This document shows positions 45,682 through 55,218 of a DNA stretch of 61,014 bases, piece by piece. Position 1 is the stretch's first letter. Every line of letters begins with the position of its first letter. Below the pieces are notes generated by a model. It had not been told where the DNA came from. It was given only the letters and a program-made list of their open reading frames with translations, and did no database searches. The translations under genes and the position numbers were made by a program. Source of the DNA: Lachnospiraceae bacterium (GTDB taxonomy: Bacteria; Bacillota; Clostridia; Lachnospirales; Lachnospiraceae); the NCBI GenBank assembly GCA_022793065.1, contig JAAWCE010000013.1:1-61014 (forward strand), read 5' to 3'.

Positions 45682-45872
45682 GAACAGTCTTGGAATGAAA
45701 GCGCCCGGAAGGAAATTTTAGCTGCGTGCTTTGCAGATAAAATATTCTTCCCCTAAAGGGGCGCTGTAGTATAGAGACGGTACTGGAATTAGTCTGGCTA
45801 AGAAATGTCAAGAGAAAATTTTCTTCCCCTAAAGGGGCGCTGTAGTGCAGAAATGGTACTTGAATTAGGAGG
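45682..45872 (+). repeat. Tandem mosaic of type B hairpin elements, copy e (upstream of asd)
   Basis: The first unit (45682-45791) is a full type B module: outer arms GTCTT 45687-45691 and GAGAC 45774-45778, inner arms AGCGCCC 45700-45706 and GGGCGCT 45759-45765, GGAAGGAAATTTTA against TAAAATATTCTTCC, tip CTGC/GCAG. It is joined by TAGTCTGGCTAAGAAATGTC to a second partial unit (to 45872), which holds only the 3' half and ends with AGGAGG of asd. A separate GTTCTATC/GATAGAAC hairpin is at 45661-45685. Confidence 0.8.
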
Positions 45873-45879
45873 AAAAAAG

Positions 45880-46968
45880 ATGAGTGAGAAATTAAAAGTT
45901 GGTATTTTAGGCGGTACAGGTATGGTAGGACAGAGGTTTATTTCTCTGTTGGATAATCATCCCTGGTTTGAGGTAACTACCATCGCGGCAAGTCCTCGAT
46001 CCGCGGGTAAAACTTATGAAGAGGCGGTGGGCGACAGATGGAAGATGGATACTCCCATGCCGGAAGCGGTGAAAAAACTGGAAGTCATGAATGTAAACGA
46101 GGTGGAAAAGGTTGCCTCACAGGTTGATTTTGTGTTCAGCGCCGTGGATATGACCAAAGAAGAAATCAAGAAGATTGAAGAAGAGTATGCAAAGACGGAA
46201 ACGCCCGTTGTCTCCAATAACAGCGCACATCGTTGGACTCCGGATGTTCCCATGGTGGTGCCGGAGATTAATCCGGAGCATATGGATGTGATTCAATTTC
46301 AGAGAAAGCGTCTGGGAACCACAAGAGGTTTTGTGGCAGTAAAGCCAAATTGTTCTATTCAAAGTTATGCGCCGGTACTTACCGCATGGAAGGAGTTTGA
46401 ACCGGTGGAGGTGGTTGCAACCACGTATCAGGCAATTTCCGGCGCCGGTAAGACTTTTAAGGATTGGCCGGAAATGGTGGGGAATATTATTCCTTATATA
46501 GGCGGAGAGGAAGAAAAGAGTGAGAAAGAACCTTTGCGTATTTGGGGTAAAATTCAGGATGGCGTAATTGTACCGGCCAAGAGTCCAGTGATTACCTGTC
46601 AGTGTATCCGGGTACCTGTGCTGAACGGGCATACGGCGGCGGTATTTGTAAAATTTCATCATAAACCTACAAAGGAACAGTTGATTCAAAAGCTGAAAGA
46701 GTTCAGCGGAGAGCCGCAGAGACTGCAGCTTCCAAGTGCGCCCAAGCAGTTTATTCAATATTTGGAAGAAGACAACAGACCTCAGGTTTCTTTGGATGTA
46801 GATTATGAGAGAGGAATGGGGATCAGCGTGGGCCGTCTCAGAGAGGATACGGTATATGACTATAAATTTGTGGGGCTTTCTCATAATACTGTCAGAGGCG
46901 CGGCGGGGGGCGCAATTCTTTGTGCGGAACTATTAAAGGCACAAGGGTATATTATAAGTAAAAATTAA
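45880..46968 (+). CDS. asd: Aspartate-semialdehyde dehydrogenase
   Basis: A 362-residue NADPH enzyme of the lysine, threonine and methionine pathways. The N-terminus KVGILGGTGMVGQRFISLL is the nucleotide-binding motif. The active Cys is in VAVKPNCSIQSYAPVL (~150), and the conserved GAGKTFKDWPEM and NGHTAAVFVKF follow. The length and HRWTPDVPMVVPEINPEH segment suit the fungal/archaeal-like ASADH type rather than the E. coli type. ATG 45880 has AGGAGG upstream; the longer frame from 45805 runs into the repeat. dapA is not next to it. Confidence 0.95.
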   Translation: MSEKLKVGILGGTGMVGQRFISLLDNHPWFEVTTIAASPRSAGKTYEEAVGDRWKMDTPMPEAVKKLEVMNVNEVEKVASQVDFVFSAVDMTKEEIKKIEEEYAKTETPVVSNNSAHRWTPDVPMVVPEINPEHMDVIQFQRKRLGTTRGFVAVKPNCSIQSYAPVLTAWKEFEPVEVVATTYQAISGAGKTFKDWPEMVGNIIPYIGGEEEKSEKEPLRIWGKIQDGVIVPAKSPVITCQCIRVPVLNGHTAAVFVKFHHKPTKEQLIQKLKEFSGEPQRLQLPSAPKQFIQYLEEDNRPQVSLDVDYERGMGISVGRLREDTVYDYKFVGLSHNTVRGAAGGAILCAELLKAQGYIISKN

Positions 46969-47104
46969 ATATCAGCAAAACTGTTGTATCGGTATCGAAC
47001 AGGGGCATAACGTATTGACATAATTGCAGATATCGGATTCGGAAAGCTTTCCGGTGCAGTGAAAGCAGGGCGCCGGGCGAAGCGGCGGAGGCGTGTGGGG
47101 ATAT

Positions 47105-48832
47105 ATGAATGAGTTAGACTATCAGTTGGATCATTTGAGAGCTGTCAATCAGGAGCTGAGGGAAAAGGAAAGGATGTACCAGTTGGTCAGTAAGTCGGCT
47201 GTGGGTGCATTTCTATATTGTTCCTTTGAAACCAGAAGAATTTGTTCATTGGGGCAGTGGGAAGAATTTTTTGATTTTGAAGTACAAGAAATGAATGATA
47301 TTTTCAAGTTTTTGGAAGCTGTGGATGAATCATATGTATCAGGTCTCAGGAACATTCTTTTTCTGGAATCTCAGGGGAAGGATACCGCCACTGTAGAATG
47401 TCTTTTGAAAAACAAGCGTGTATGGGTAAGTTTCTGTGTGCGGGTATATTATGATGAAGGCGGTCAGCCCACGGATAAGGTAATATATATCAGTAATATT
47501 ACGAAATATCGTTCTCAGAATGAAGAACTTACCTATATGGCTTATTATGACAGTATGACTGGGTTGTATAACCGCAATTATTTTGTGCGTCTGCTCAGCG
47601 AATTTGTCAGGGAAGCTTCGGAATATAACCACATAATCAGTGTCATGATCATTGATATAGATGACTTTAAAAATATAAACGATGGTCAGGGCATTATGAT
47701 CGGTGATGAACTGGTACAGCAGTTTGGTTGTTTTATAAAAGAATTATGTAAGGAAAACGTGATAGCTTGTCATCTGCATAGTGATGTGTATTGTATCGCG
47801 ATTCATAATCCCAATAAAAGAGCATGTGTTGGAGTATTGCATGATGCGATTCAAAAAAGGTTGAGAGAACCATTTAAACTCAGCAGCGGAAAAGAGTTTA
47901 CCATTACAGTCAGCATAGGCGTGGCGGAATATCCGGATGCCGCCACATCCGCGCTGGAATTGATAAATTGTGCCGAGATAGCAGTGTTTAAGGGAAAAGC
48001 TCTGGGCAAAGACATTATCCATTATTTTGACGCCTCCATTATGGAAGATTTTATGGGAGCAATTGAGCTGGAAGATAAGCTGAAAAAGGCGATTGCAAAC
48101 GAGAATTTTATCTTGTATTATCAACCCCAATATTTTTCGGGAACGAAAAAGCTTCGGGGTGTGGAAGCATTGATTAGGTGGCAGGATGAGGATTCTCATT
48201 TTATTCAGCCCTCTGTTTTTATCCCGGCGGCGGAAAAGAATGGTTCTATTATTCCCATCGGCAGGTGGGTGGTGGAACAGAGCATAAAGCAATATGCCAT
48301 TTGGAGACGGCAGTTTGGATTTCCCTTTATTATGTCCATAAATATTTCGGCGCTCCAATATAAGAAAGATGATTTTGTAGATTCCGTTGTAAATAATTTG
48401 CACAAATATGATGTGTCACCCAATGAAATAGAGTTGGAGATTACGGAAAGTGTATTGATTGAAGACTTTAATGCGGTGTATGAGAAGATTAAAATCTTAA
48501 AAGAGTATGGTATCAGAATTTCTCTGGATGATTTTGGCACAGGGTTTTCTTCTCTTGCTTATTTAACCCGACTTCCCATAGACACGCTGAAAATAGATAA
48601 GACTTTTATTGATACAGTGTTGACGGATTCTGCTACCAGAGTGATTACAGAATCCATTGTCAGTATGGTGAAGGCGTTAAAATTTGAATCTATTGCCGAG
48701 GGTGTGGAAGACGAAGCACAATATCATTATCTTGAAACCATAGGCTGCGATGTGATACAAGGATATTTGTTCAGCAGACCTCTATCCCCTGTGCAGATGG
48801 AGGATGTGCTGAGAGAAGAGAAAGTCAGCTAG
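47105..48832 (+). CDS. EAL domain phosphodiesterase with degenerate GGDEF and PAS-like region
   Basis: A 575-residue cytoplasmic regulator of cyclic-di-GMP. An N-terminal PAS-like region (~25-140) leads through a short helical link to a GGDEF domain (~145-305) in which GGDEF is replaced by H225-S-D-V-Y, so it is not expected to make c-di-GMP. The EAL domain (~315-570) is complete: E354-A-L, LEITESVL, DDFGTGFSSL, LKIDKTFI and AEGVE. It should thus hydrolyse c-di-GMP, perhaps under GTP or ligand control by the dead domain. ATG 47105 is preferred over GTG 47093. It has no membrane segment and is not next to a motility gene. Confidence 0.88.
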   Translation: MNELDYQLDHLRAVNQELREKERMYQLVSKSAVGAFLYCSFETRRICSLGQWEEFFDFEVQEMNDIFKFLEAVDESYVSGLRNILFLESQGKDTATVECLLKNKRVWVSFCVRVYYDEGGQPTDKVIYISNITKYRSQNEELTYMAYYDSMTGLYNRNYFVRLLSEFVREASEYNHIISVMIIDIDDFKNINDGQGIMIGDELVQQFGCFIKELCKENVIACHLHSDVYCIAIHNPNKRACVGVLHDAIQKRLREPFKLSSGKEFTITVSIGVAEYPDAATSALELINCAEIAVFKGKALGKDIIHYFDASIMEDFMGAIELEDKLKKAIANENFILYYQPQYFSGTKKLRGVEALIRWQDEDSHFIQPSVFIPAAEKNGSIIPIGRWVVEQSIKQYAIWRRQFGFPFIMSINISALQYKKDDFVDSVVNNLHKYDVSPNEIELEITESVLIEDFNAVYEKIKILKEYGIRISLDDFGTGFSSLAYLTRLPIDTLKIDKTFIDTVLTDSATRVITESIVSMVKALKFESIAEGVEDEAQYHYLETIGCDVIQGYLFSRPLSPVQMEDVLREEKVS

Positions 48833-48896
48833 AAAGTACGGAATCAAGCTGTGGATAGCGTAAAGAATTTATATCAATTTTGGAGTGAGATTCATT

Positions 48897-50963
48897 GTGG
48901 GCAAAAATTTATTTATTGCTGAGAAGCCAAGCGTTGCAAGGGAATTTGCCAATGCTTTGAAAAAAAATATGACATCCAGAGACGGATATCTGGAATCAGG
49001 GGATACTGTGATTACCTGGTGTGTAGGACATCTGGTGACCATGAGCTATCCGGAGGTATATGATGAAAGGTACAAGCGCTGGAGCTTTGAGACGATACCA
49101 TTTTTACCGGAAAATTTTAAATATGAGGTTATTGAAAGCGCAAAGAAGCAATATAATGTTGTAAGCTCCCTGATGAAACGTCCCGATGTGACAACAATAT
49201 ATGTGTGCACGGACTCCGGGCGGGAAGGGGAGTACATATACAGGCTGGTGGAACAAATGTCAGGCATACAGGGGAAAACACGTCTGCGCGTCTGGATTGA
49301 TTCCCAGACCGAAGAAGAAATTTTAAGAGGCATCCGTGAGGCGAAAGATCTGAAGGAATACGACAGTTTAAGCGACGCTGCTTATTTACGGGCAAAAGAA
49401 GATTATCTCATGGGAATTAATTTTTCACGTGTTCTTACATTGAAATATGGATGGGCGGTAAAGGACTACCTGAAGCGTGACAGGGCTGTGATTTCTGTGG
49501 GAAGGGTAATGACCTGTGTACTGGGGATTGTTGTAAACAGAGAGAGGGAGATTCGTTCTTTTGTGAAGACGCCCTTTTACAGGGTATTGGGTAATTTCAA
49601 ACTACAAAATAAGAAATTTTCCGGTGAATGGCGTGCGGTGGAAGGCTCCGTTTGGTTTGCTTCCCCAAAGCTTTATAAGGAAAATGGTTTTAAGGAAGAA
49701 GCGGATGCAAAAGGACTGATTGTACATTTGGAACAGGAGCCGGCGGGCGAGCCAACGATAGAAGACATTACACGAAAGAAAGAGAATAAGAATCCGCCGT
49801 TGCTTTATAACCTGGCGGAACTTCAGAATGACTGCTCCAAACTTTTTAAAATCAGCCCTGATGAGACATTGCGCATTGTACAGGAATTATACGAAAAGAA
49901 AATGGTGACTTATCCCAGAACGGATGCCAGGGTACTGTCAACGGCTGTGGCCAAAGAAATACATAAGAACATCGGCGGGCTGCAAGGCTATGGGCCTGCC
50001 GGTGTGTTTGCTGCGGAGATTTTAAAAAAAGGCAGTCATAAAGGGATTGCTAAGACCAGGTATGTGAATGATAAGCAGATTACAGACCATTATGCAATTA
50101 TACCTACGGGACAAGGGGTGAATAATCTGGCAGGACTGCCTGCACTTTCCGCAAAAGTATATGAATTGATTGTGCGCAGATTTTTGAGCATATTTTTCCC
50201 GCCGGCAGTGTATCAAAAGATTGCGCTGTGTATTCGTGTGAAAGCAGAGAGGTTTTTTGTCAGCTTTAAGGTACTTGTGGACGAGGGATATCTGAAAGTG
50301 GCGGTTGTGCAGAAGGCAAAGAGCGATGGAAGTACGAATCAAGGGGAAAGCAAAAAAGAAGGAAGCGATGATAAAAAAGAAGAGGGAAATCAAAATCCGG
50401 GGGCGGATGAAAGCGATGGGGAAATAAAGTGTGATAAGGAATTTATGGAGCTTTTAAAGGCATTGAAAAAAGGAGATAAGCTTGCCATAGATTCTTATAC
50501 GGTAAAAGAGGGTGAAACTTCACCGCCCAAACGTTATAATTCCGGCAGTATTATCCTTACCATGGAGAATGCAGGACAGTTTATTGAAGATGAAGAATTG
50601 CGGGCACAGATTAAGGGCAGCGGTATCGGTACCAGTGCCACAAGGGCAGAAATTCTTAAAAAACTGGTAAATATCGAATATTTGGCGCTGAACAAAAAGA
50701 CCCAGACTTTGACTCCGACCCTGATGGGTGAGATGGTTTACGATGTAGTGGGAAGTTCGATTAAAGCGCTTTTGGACCCTGCATTGACTGCCAGTTGGGA
50801 AAAAGGGCTTACCATGGTGGCGGAAGGGGATATTACTTCTGGGGAGTATATGGACAAGCTGACAGGGTTTGTGGGACGCAGGACAGAATATGTGAAACGG
50901 CTCAATAACCAAAAGGTACTCTACACCCAGTTTCAGGAAGCGGCGGTGAATTATAAGACTTGA
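48897..50963 (+). CDS. topB: DNA topoisomerase III (type IA)
   Basis: A 688-residue type IA topoisomerase that relaxes negative supercoils and decatenates DNA. The Toprim domain has NLFIAEKPSVAREFA and CTDSGREGEYIYRLVE. The catalytic Tyr339 is in KKMVTYPRTDARVLS, and GSGIGTSATRAEILKKL follows. An Asp/Glu/Lys/Ser-rich segment (~478-510) is inserted in the central region. There are no C-terminal zinc ribbons. Start is GTG 48897 (GGAG 11 bases upstream); GTG 48885 is an alternative. TopB homologues occur both as core genes and on integrative elements; context here favours core. Confidence 0.93.
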   Translation: MGKNLFIAEKPSVAREFANALKKNMTSRDGYLESGDTVITWCVGHLVTMSYPEVYDERYKRWSFETIPFLPENFKYEVIESAKKQYNVVSSLMKRPDVTTIYVCTDSGREGEYIYRLVEQMSGIQGKTRLRVWIDSQTEEEILRGIREAKDLKEYDSLSDAAYLRAKEDYLMGINFSRVLTLKYGWAVKDYLKRDRAVISVGRVMTCVLGIVVNREREIRSFVKTPFYRVLGNFKLQNKKFSGEWRAVEGSVWFASPKLYKENGFKEEADAKGLIVHLEQEPAGEPTIEDITRKKENKNPPLLYNLAELQNDCSKLFKISPDETLRIVQELYEKKMVTYPRTDARVLSTAVAKEIHKNIGGLQGYGPAGVFAAEILKKGSHKGIAKTRYVNDKQITDHYAIIPTGQGVNNLAGLPALSAKVYELIVRRFLSIFFPPAVYQKIALCIRVKAERFFVSFKVLVDEGYLKVAVVQKAKSDGSTNQGESKKEGSDDKKEEGNQNPGADESDGEIKCDKEFMELLKALKKGDKLAIDSYTVKEGETSPPKRYNSGSIILTMENAGQFIEDEELRAQIKGSGIGTSATRAEILKKLVNIEYLALNKKTQTLTPTLMGEMVYDVVGSSIKALLDPALTASWEKGLTMVAEGDITSGEYMDKLTGFVGRRTEYVKRLNNQKVLYTQFQEAAVNYKT

Positions 50964-51077
50964 AGAAACTGACAGTGAAATTGGGGTGGAGGGGAAGTAT
51001 AATTTTGGTATTTGTACATCGACTGTGGCAGAATGATAGATTGTCTGTGACGGGATAAAAAGGAGGCTGAGGAAGAG

Positions 51078-51758
51078 ATGGAAGAGTATAATAAAGCCAT
51101 AACGGTATCGGAGTTGTTCGACTTAAATGAAACAATAGCGGCAGAATTGTTCAAAGATGTGGTATTTCCCTGGGAAGTGCTTTCAGAAATTAAGGATTTT
51201 ATCATAAAGCTGGGAAGCAGTCTGCCAACAGATCTGTACGAGGAAAAGGGGGAGAATATATGGGTGGCAAAAAGTGCAAAAGTTGCGCCCTCGGCGTGCC
51301 TGAACGGACCGTTGATCATAGATGAAAGTGCAGAAATTCGACATTGTGCTTTTGTAAGAGGAAGCGCCATTGTGGGAAAAGGGGCAGTGGTGGGAAATTC
51401 CACCGAGTTGAAGAATGTGGTGTTATTTAATAAGGTACAGGTTCCGCATTATAACTATGTGGGAGACAGCATTTTGGGATTTAAGGCCCACATGGGAGCA
51501 GGTTCCATTACTTCTAATGTAAAAAGTGATAAAACGCTTGTTGTTGTAAAGGGAGAAGGATTTGCCATTGAGACTGGGTTGAAAAAAATGGGCGCTATGT
51601 TGGGGGATAATGTGGAGGTGGGATGTAATAGTGTGTTGAATCCCGGAACAGTGATAGGAAGAAATTCTAATGTCTATCCAACTTCCATGGTCAGAGGAGT
51701 GGTGCCGGCGAACAGCATTTATAAAAAAAATACGGAAATTTCAGAAAAATGGCATTGA
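51078..51758 (+). CDS. Left-handed beta-helix (hexapeptide repeat) protein, GlmU C-terminal-like
   Basis: A 226-residue protein. After ~75 helical residues there is a left-handed beta-helix with hexapeptide repeats (VAPSACLNGPLIIDESAEIRHCAFVRGSAIVGKGAVVGNST). It then has a segment like the GlmU acetyltransferase domain (YVGDSILGFKAHMGAGSITSNVK and GDNVEVGCNSVLNPGTVIG). No nucleotidyltransferase domain is present. It may be an acyltransferase acting on a sugar nucleotide, but the substrate is unknown. AAGGAGG lies upstream. It follows topB by ~115 bp. Confidence 0.82.
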   Translation: MEEYNKAITVSELFDLNETIAAELFKDVVFPWEVLSEIKDFIIKLGSSLPTDLYEEKGENIWVAKSAKVAPSACLNGPLIIDESAEIRHCAFVRGSAIVGKGAVVGNSTELKNVVLFNKVQVPHYNYVGDSILGFKAHMGAGSITSNVKSDKTLVVVKGEGFAIETGLKKMGAMLGDNVEVGCNSVLNPGTVIGRNSNVYPTSMVRGVVPANSIYKKNTEISEKWH

Positions 51759-51877
51759 GCGTTTGGGTTAGTATTGGGTATGAAGATAAAACTTCTTTTC
51801 CGATTGATTAAATTATACTAAAATAATGTTGACGAATTACATTGTTTCAGAAGAATTTTTAAGGGAGAGACAGGAAC

Positions 51878-53899
51878 GTGACGGGAAATAATGCAAATAT
51901 CCAAAAAAGGAAAATAAGAAGAAGTGTCAATAGAAGGATATTGAGAAGTACTACGTTTAATATTCTGATCTTAGTTATAATATGCTGCACAGTTATGACG
52001 TTTTCCATGCAATCATTGGCAATTAATATTCTTTTAGACAGTATGCAGCCAATGGTCAGACAGTCGGCAAAAACAGTGGAAGCCAATATTCATATGTTGG
52101 CAGACCGGATGATGACAATTGCAGGGGACCCGCGTATGATATCATCTGACAGTGGAACGGAAGAGTTGTCAGATAATATGGAAATCAGGGAGAGCCGCAA
52201 TGAGCTTCTGGAAGAAGCTGCCAGAGTTTATGAACTGTATACGATTGCCTTGTATGGATTGGATGGTCAATTGATGCAGGGGATTGATGGCGCACCGGAG
52301 CGAGTGGAAAGTAATTTTCTTCAGCTTCTTCAGGAGACGGATAATTTGACCATAAATGCTTCTACAATTTTTCAAAATAAATTAGGAATAACCATGGGGA
52401 TGCCTGTGAAAGAAAACGGAAACACAATTCTGTATGTGGTAGGCGTTTACAAATATGATATACTCAATGATGTAATCAGCAGTATAAATTTGGGTAAACA
52501 TGGGATGGCATATATGGTTAATCGTGAGGGAGTTGTGACAGGACATCCGGACCAAGGGCTGGCTTTGGAAGGAAAGACGCTGGTGCAGCTTAACAGTGGA
52601 AACAATGAGGCGCTCAGCCGTGTAACCACCGGCGAAACCGGCGCAACGGAGTTTCCCATTGACGGGGAGAAAATGTTGGTGGCTTTTTCACCTATCAGAG
52701 GAACCCAATGGTCTCTGGTGCTGCAGGTTCCAAAGGCAGACTATTATCCTTTGATAAGCGCTGCATTGTGGGTAGCAGTGTGTTTTACCCTGGCGGTACT
52801 GATACTCTCAATTTTGTTGGTTTTGCGTCTTGCGCAGTCTATTTCCCGACCTGTGAAAAGTGTTACAAGTCGAATGGTAATGCTTTCGGAGGGAGATTTG
52901 CACACAGAAGTGGCGCTTGTACATTCAAGAGACGAATTGGAGGTATTGACGCAGACGCTGGATGATACCGTTAAAAGCGTCAATCGGTATATATCGGACA
53001 TTCAGCAAGTTTTGACACAGGTTGCGGAAGGGAATCTGGGTGTTGAATCCTGTGTAGATTATAAGGGGGATTTTGTACTGATCCAAGAAAGTCTTCATAC
53101 AATTCTTCAATCCATGAATGAGACCATTGGAGGTTTTCGTGGCGCTGCCATCAGGCTTGTACATATGTCCGAAGAGTTGAGCGGACAGTCGGGACAATTG
53201 CACCAGGCTTCAGTGGAACAGAATCAGTCCGCTGAAGCGTTGGTGCAGGAGGTATCCCATGTGAAAGAACGATTGTGCGGAGTGACGGAGAGCAGCGGAC
53301 AGACCCGTACAAAAGCGGAAGAAATTGCCTGGCGTGTTCGTGAAGCCAATGTACAGATGGCAAGTTTGTCGAATGCTATGGGAGATATTAGTGTCAACGC
53401 GCAGGAAATTACCAAGATAGCAAAAGCCATTGAAGATATTGCTTTTCAGACCAGTATTTTAGCATTAAATGCTTCCATAGAGGCGGCTAGAGCGGGGACT
53501 GCCGGGAAAGGATTTGCGGTGGTGGCAGACGAAGTGAAACAGTTGGCTTCAAAGAGTGCGGAAGCAGCACAAAGCGCTACTGAAATTGTCAGCAGTACCA
53601 GAGGAATCATTCAGACAGGTGTGGATTTGACTGCAGTTACGGCGGATTCCCTTTACGCCATTTCGGCTGTTTCCGACCAGATCAGTACCATTTCCGACCA
53701 GTTGGTAGAGGCGGTGCAGAGTCAGGAAAGTGCATTGACCATTATGGATGATAGAATTGCCAACATCTTAGCAATTGCAGACCGAAATCTGCAAAATGCC
53801 GGCGGCATGGAGCAGGCCAGCGGATCATTGGCAGAAGAGGCGGAAGTTCTTCAGGCAAAGGTCAGGAGATTTATTTTGAAAGGGGGGCGGGACCGATGA
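51878..53899 (+). CDS. Methyl-accepting chemotaxis protein
   Basis: A 673-residue membrane chemoreceptor. TM1 is at ~24-45, an extracellular Cache-type sensor (~50-285) has a recognisable [19 protein letters not shown] core, TM2 is ~291-318, and HAMP follows. The signalling tip is [31 protein letters not shown] (~518-550). The start is GTG with GGGAG upstream. It overlaps the FMN-binding lipoprotein gene by 4 bp (ATGA), so the two are co-translated, which suggests that the lipoprotein supports its sensing. Signal unknown, perhaps redox; this is inference. Confidence 0.9.
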   Translation: MTGNNANIQKRKIRRSVNRRILRSTTFNILILVIICCTVMTFSMQSLAINILLDSMQPMVRQSAKTVEANIHMLADRMMTIAGDPRMISSDSGTEELSDNMEIRESRNELLEEAARVYELYTIALYGLDGQLMQGIDGAPERVESNFLQLLQETDNLTINASTIFQNKLGITMGMPVKENGNTILYVVGVYKYDILNDVISSINLGKHGMAYMVNREGVVTGHPDQGLALEGKTLVQLNSGNNEALSRVTTGETGATEFPIDGEKMLVAFSPIRGTQWSLVLQVPKADYYPLISAALWVAVCFTLAVLILSILLVLRLAQSISRPVKSVTSRMVMLSEGDLHTEVALVHSRDELEVLTQTLDDTVKSVNRYISDIQQVLTQVAEGNLGVESCVDYKGDFVLIQESLHTILQSMNETIGGFRGAAIRLVHMSEELSGQSGQLHQASVEQNQSAEALVQEVSHVKERLCGVTESSGQTRTKAEEIAWRVREANVQMASLSNAMGDISVNAQEITKIAKAIEDIAFQTSILALNASIEAARAGTAGKGFAVVADEVKQLASKSAEAAQSATEIVSSTRGIIQTGVDLTAVTADSLYAISAVSDQISTISDQLVEAVQSQESALTIMDDRIANILAIADRNLQNAGGMEQASGSLAEEAEVLQAKVRRFILKGGRDR

Positions 53900-54330
53900 A
53901 ACGGATATGGAGTTTGCTATTACTGTTGTTATTGTCTTTGACAGCTTGCGGTGACATTACAGGACTTCAGGACGGCTATTATACGGCGCAGGCTGCTCAG
54001 TTCAGTCATGGTTGGAAGGAATATGTTACAATTATGGTAAAGGGCGGCAGTATTGTGTCCGTAGAGTACAACGCTGAAAATGCCAGTGGATTTATTAAGA
54101 GTTGGGATAATGCTTATATGCAGAATATGCTCCAGGCCCAGGGAACATACCCAAATGAATACACCAGGTATTATGCCGGTCAGCTTTTGGAGCAACAACA
54201 GGAAGAAGGCATTGATGCTAAGACAGGAGCAACTTCTTCTTATGGCTCGTTTCAAAAGTTAGCTTCCGCGGTACTGAGTCAGGCTCGAAAGGGAGATTCC
54301 AGTATTGTAATTGTGGATACTTCCGAATAA
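53896..54330 (+). CDS. FMN-binding-domain lipoprotein
   Basis: A 144-residue surface lipoprotein. The N-terminus has a hydrophobic signal with lipobox LTAC, Cys18 being the lipidation site. The remainder resembles FMN_bind (RnfG/NqrC-type) domains: [38 protein letters not shown], and the flavinylation motif T110-GAT113 followed by SSYGSF. ApbE-type enzymes attach FMN to the last Thr in such motifs, so Thr113 is the likely site. It is coupled by 4-bp overlap to the chemoreceptor gene. No electron-transfer operon is nearby, which makes this pairing unusual. Confidence 0.78.
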   Translation: MKRIWSLLLLLLLSLTACGDITGLQDGYYTAQAAQFSHGWKEYVTIMVKGGSIVSVEYNAENASGFIKSWDNAYMQNMLQAQGTYPNEYTRYYAGQLLEQQQEEGIDAKTGATSSYGSFQKLASAVLSQARKGDSSIVIVDTSE

Positions 54331-54405
54331 AAGCTGACCCTAATTTTTCATAAAACACTGGATTTTTTTACATAAATATGAGAGAATAGAATGAATGATA
54401 TTATT

Positions 54406-54433
54406 TTGTCAATTTGTGTCAAATTGATAAATA
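54406..54433 (+). promoter_or_regulatory. Promoter with internal palindrome upstream of the NifU-like gene
   Basis: TTGTCA at 54406-54411 and an A/T-rich -10-like TAAATA at 54428-54433 flank the perfect 7-bp palindrome CAATTTG-TGT-CAAATTG (54410-54426). A repressor bound here would cover the spacer. Confidence 0.4.
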
Positions 54434-54463
54434 ATAACTTATAGAATCGAAAGGAGATTTCAC

Positions 54464-55156
54464 ATGATTTATTCAAAGGACGTTGAAGAAATGTGTACAG
54501 TCGCTCAGGGTGTGCATCATGGTTGTGCGCCCATCCCGGAAGAAGCGAAGTGGGTGCAGGCAAAAAAGGTAGAAGATATTTCCGGTTTAACACATGGTGT
54601 TGGCTGGTGTGCTCCCCAGCAGGGCGCATGTAAGCTGACCTTGAACGTGAAAGAAGGAATTATACAGGAAGCTTTGGTAGAAACCATTGGCTGTTCCGGC
54701 ATGACACATTCCGCAGCTATGGCATCAGAGATTCTTCCTGGTTTGACGGTGATGGAGGCATTGAATACAGACCTTGTATGCGACGCCATTAATACCGCTA
54801 TGAGAGAGTTGTTTTTACAGATTGTGTACGGACGTTCTCAAAGCGCATTTTCGGAAGATGGTCTTCCTATTGGTGCCGGACTTGAAGATTTGGGCAAGGG
54901 ATTGAGAAGCCAGGTTGGTACTATGTATGGTACTTTGAAAAAAGGTCCCCGTTATCTGGAAATGGCAGAGGGATATGTAACCGGTATCGCACTGGATAAA
55001 GACGACCAGATTATCGGTTATCAGTTTGTAAATCTTGGCAAGATGACTGACTTTATCAAGAAGGGTGATGACCCTACAACGGCATATGAGAAGTCAAAGG
55101 GACAGTATGGCCGTGTGGATGATGCTGTGAAAATCATTGATCCCAGAAAAGAATAA
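54464..55156 (+). CDS. NifU-like iron-sulfur scaffold family protein
   Basis: A 230-residue protein with a NifU_N/IscU-like core. Candidate cluster ligands are Cys49/Cys56 (GVGWCAPQQGACKL) and Cys77 (VETIGCSGMTHSAAMAS, where IscU has the FGCGSAIASS motif). Cys11 and Cys21 are extra. It is longer than IscU, with a C-terminal half (~120-230) that is not the NifU NFU domain. AAAGGAG precedes ATG. The GGGtGRT gene follows after 62 bp, and the two are often neighbours in Firmicutes. It may serve that partner rather than general cluster assembly. No iscS-like cysteine desulfurase is next to it. Confidence 0.8.
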   Translation: MIYSKDVEEMCTVAQGVHHGCAPIPEEAKWVQAKKVEDISGLTHGVGWCAPQQGACKLTLNVKEGIIQEALVETIGCSGMTHSAAMASEILPGLTVMEALNTDLVCDAINTAMRELFLQIVYGRSQSAFSEDGLPIGAGLEDLGKGLRSQVGTMYGTLKKGPRYLEMAEGYVTGIALDKDDQIIGYQFVNLGKMTDFIKKGDDPTTAYEKSKGQYGRVDDAVKIIDPRKE

Positions 55157-55218
55157 ATCCGCTTCTCAAGGAACAAAGGGAATTGAGAAGTTTCCAGAAA
55201 ATAAGGAGGATGAAGGAA

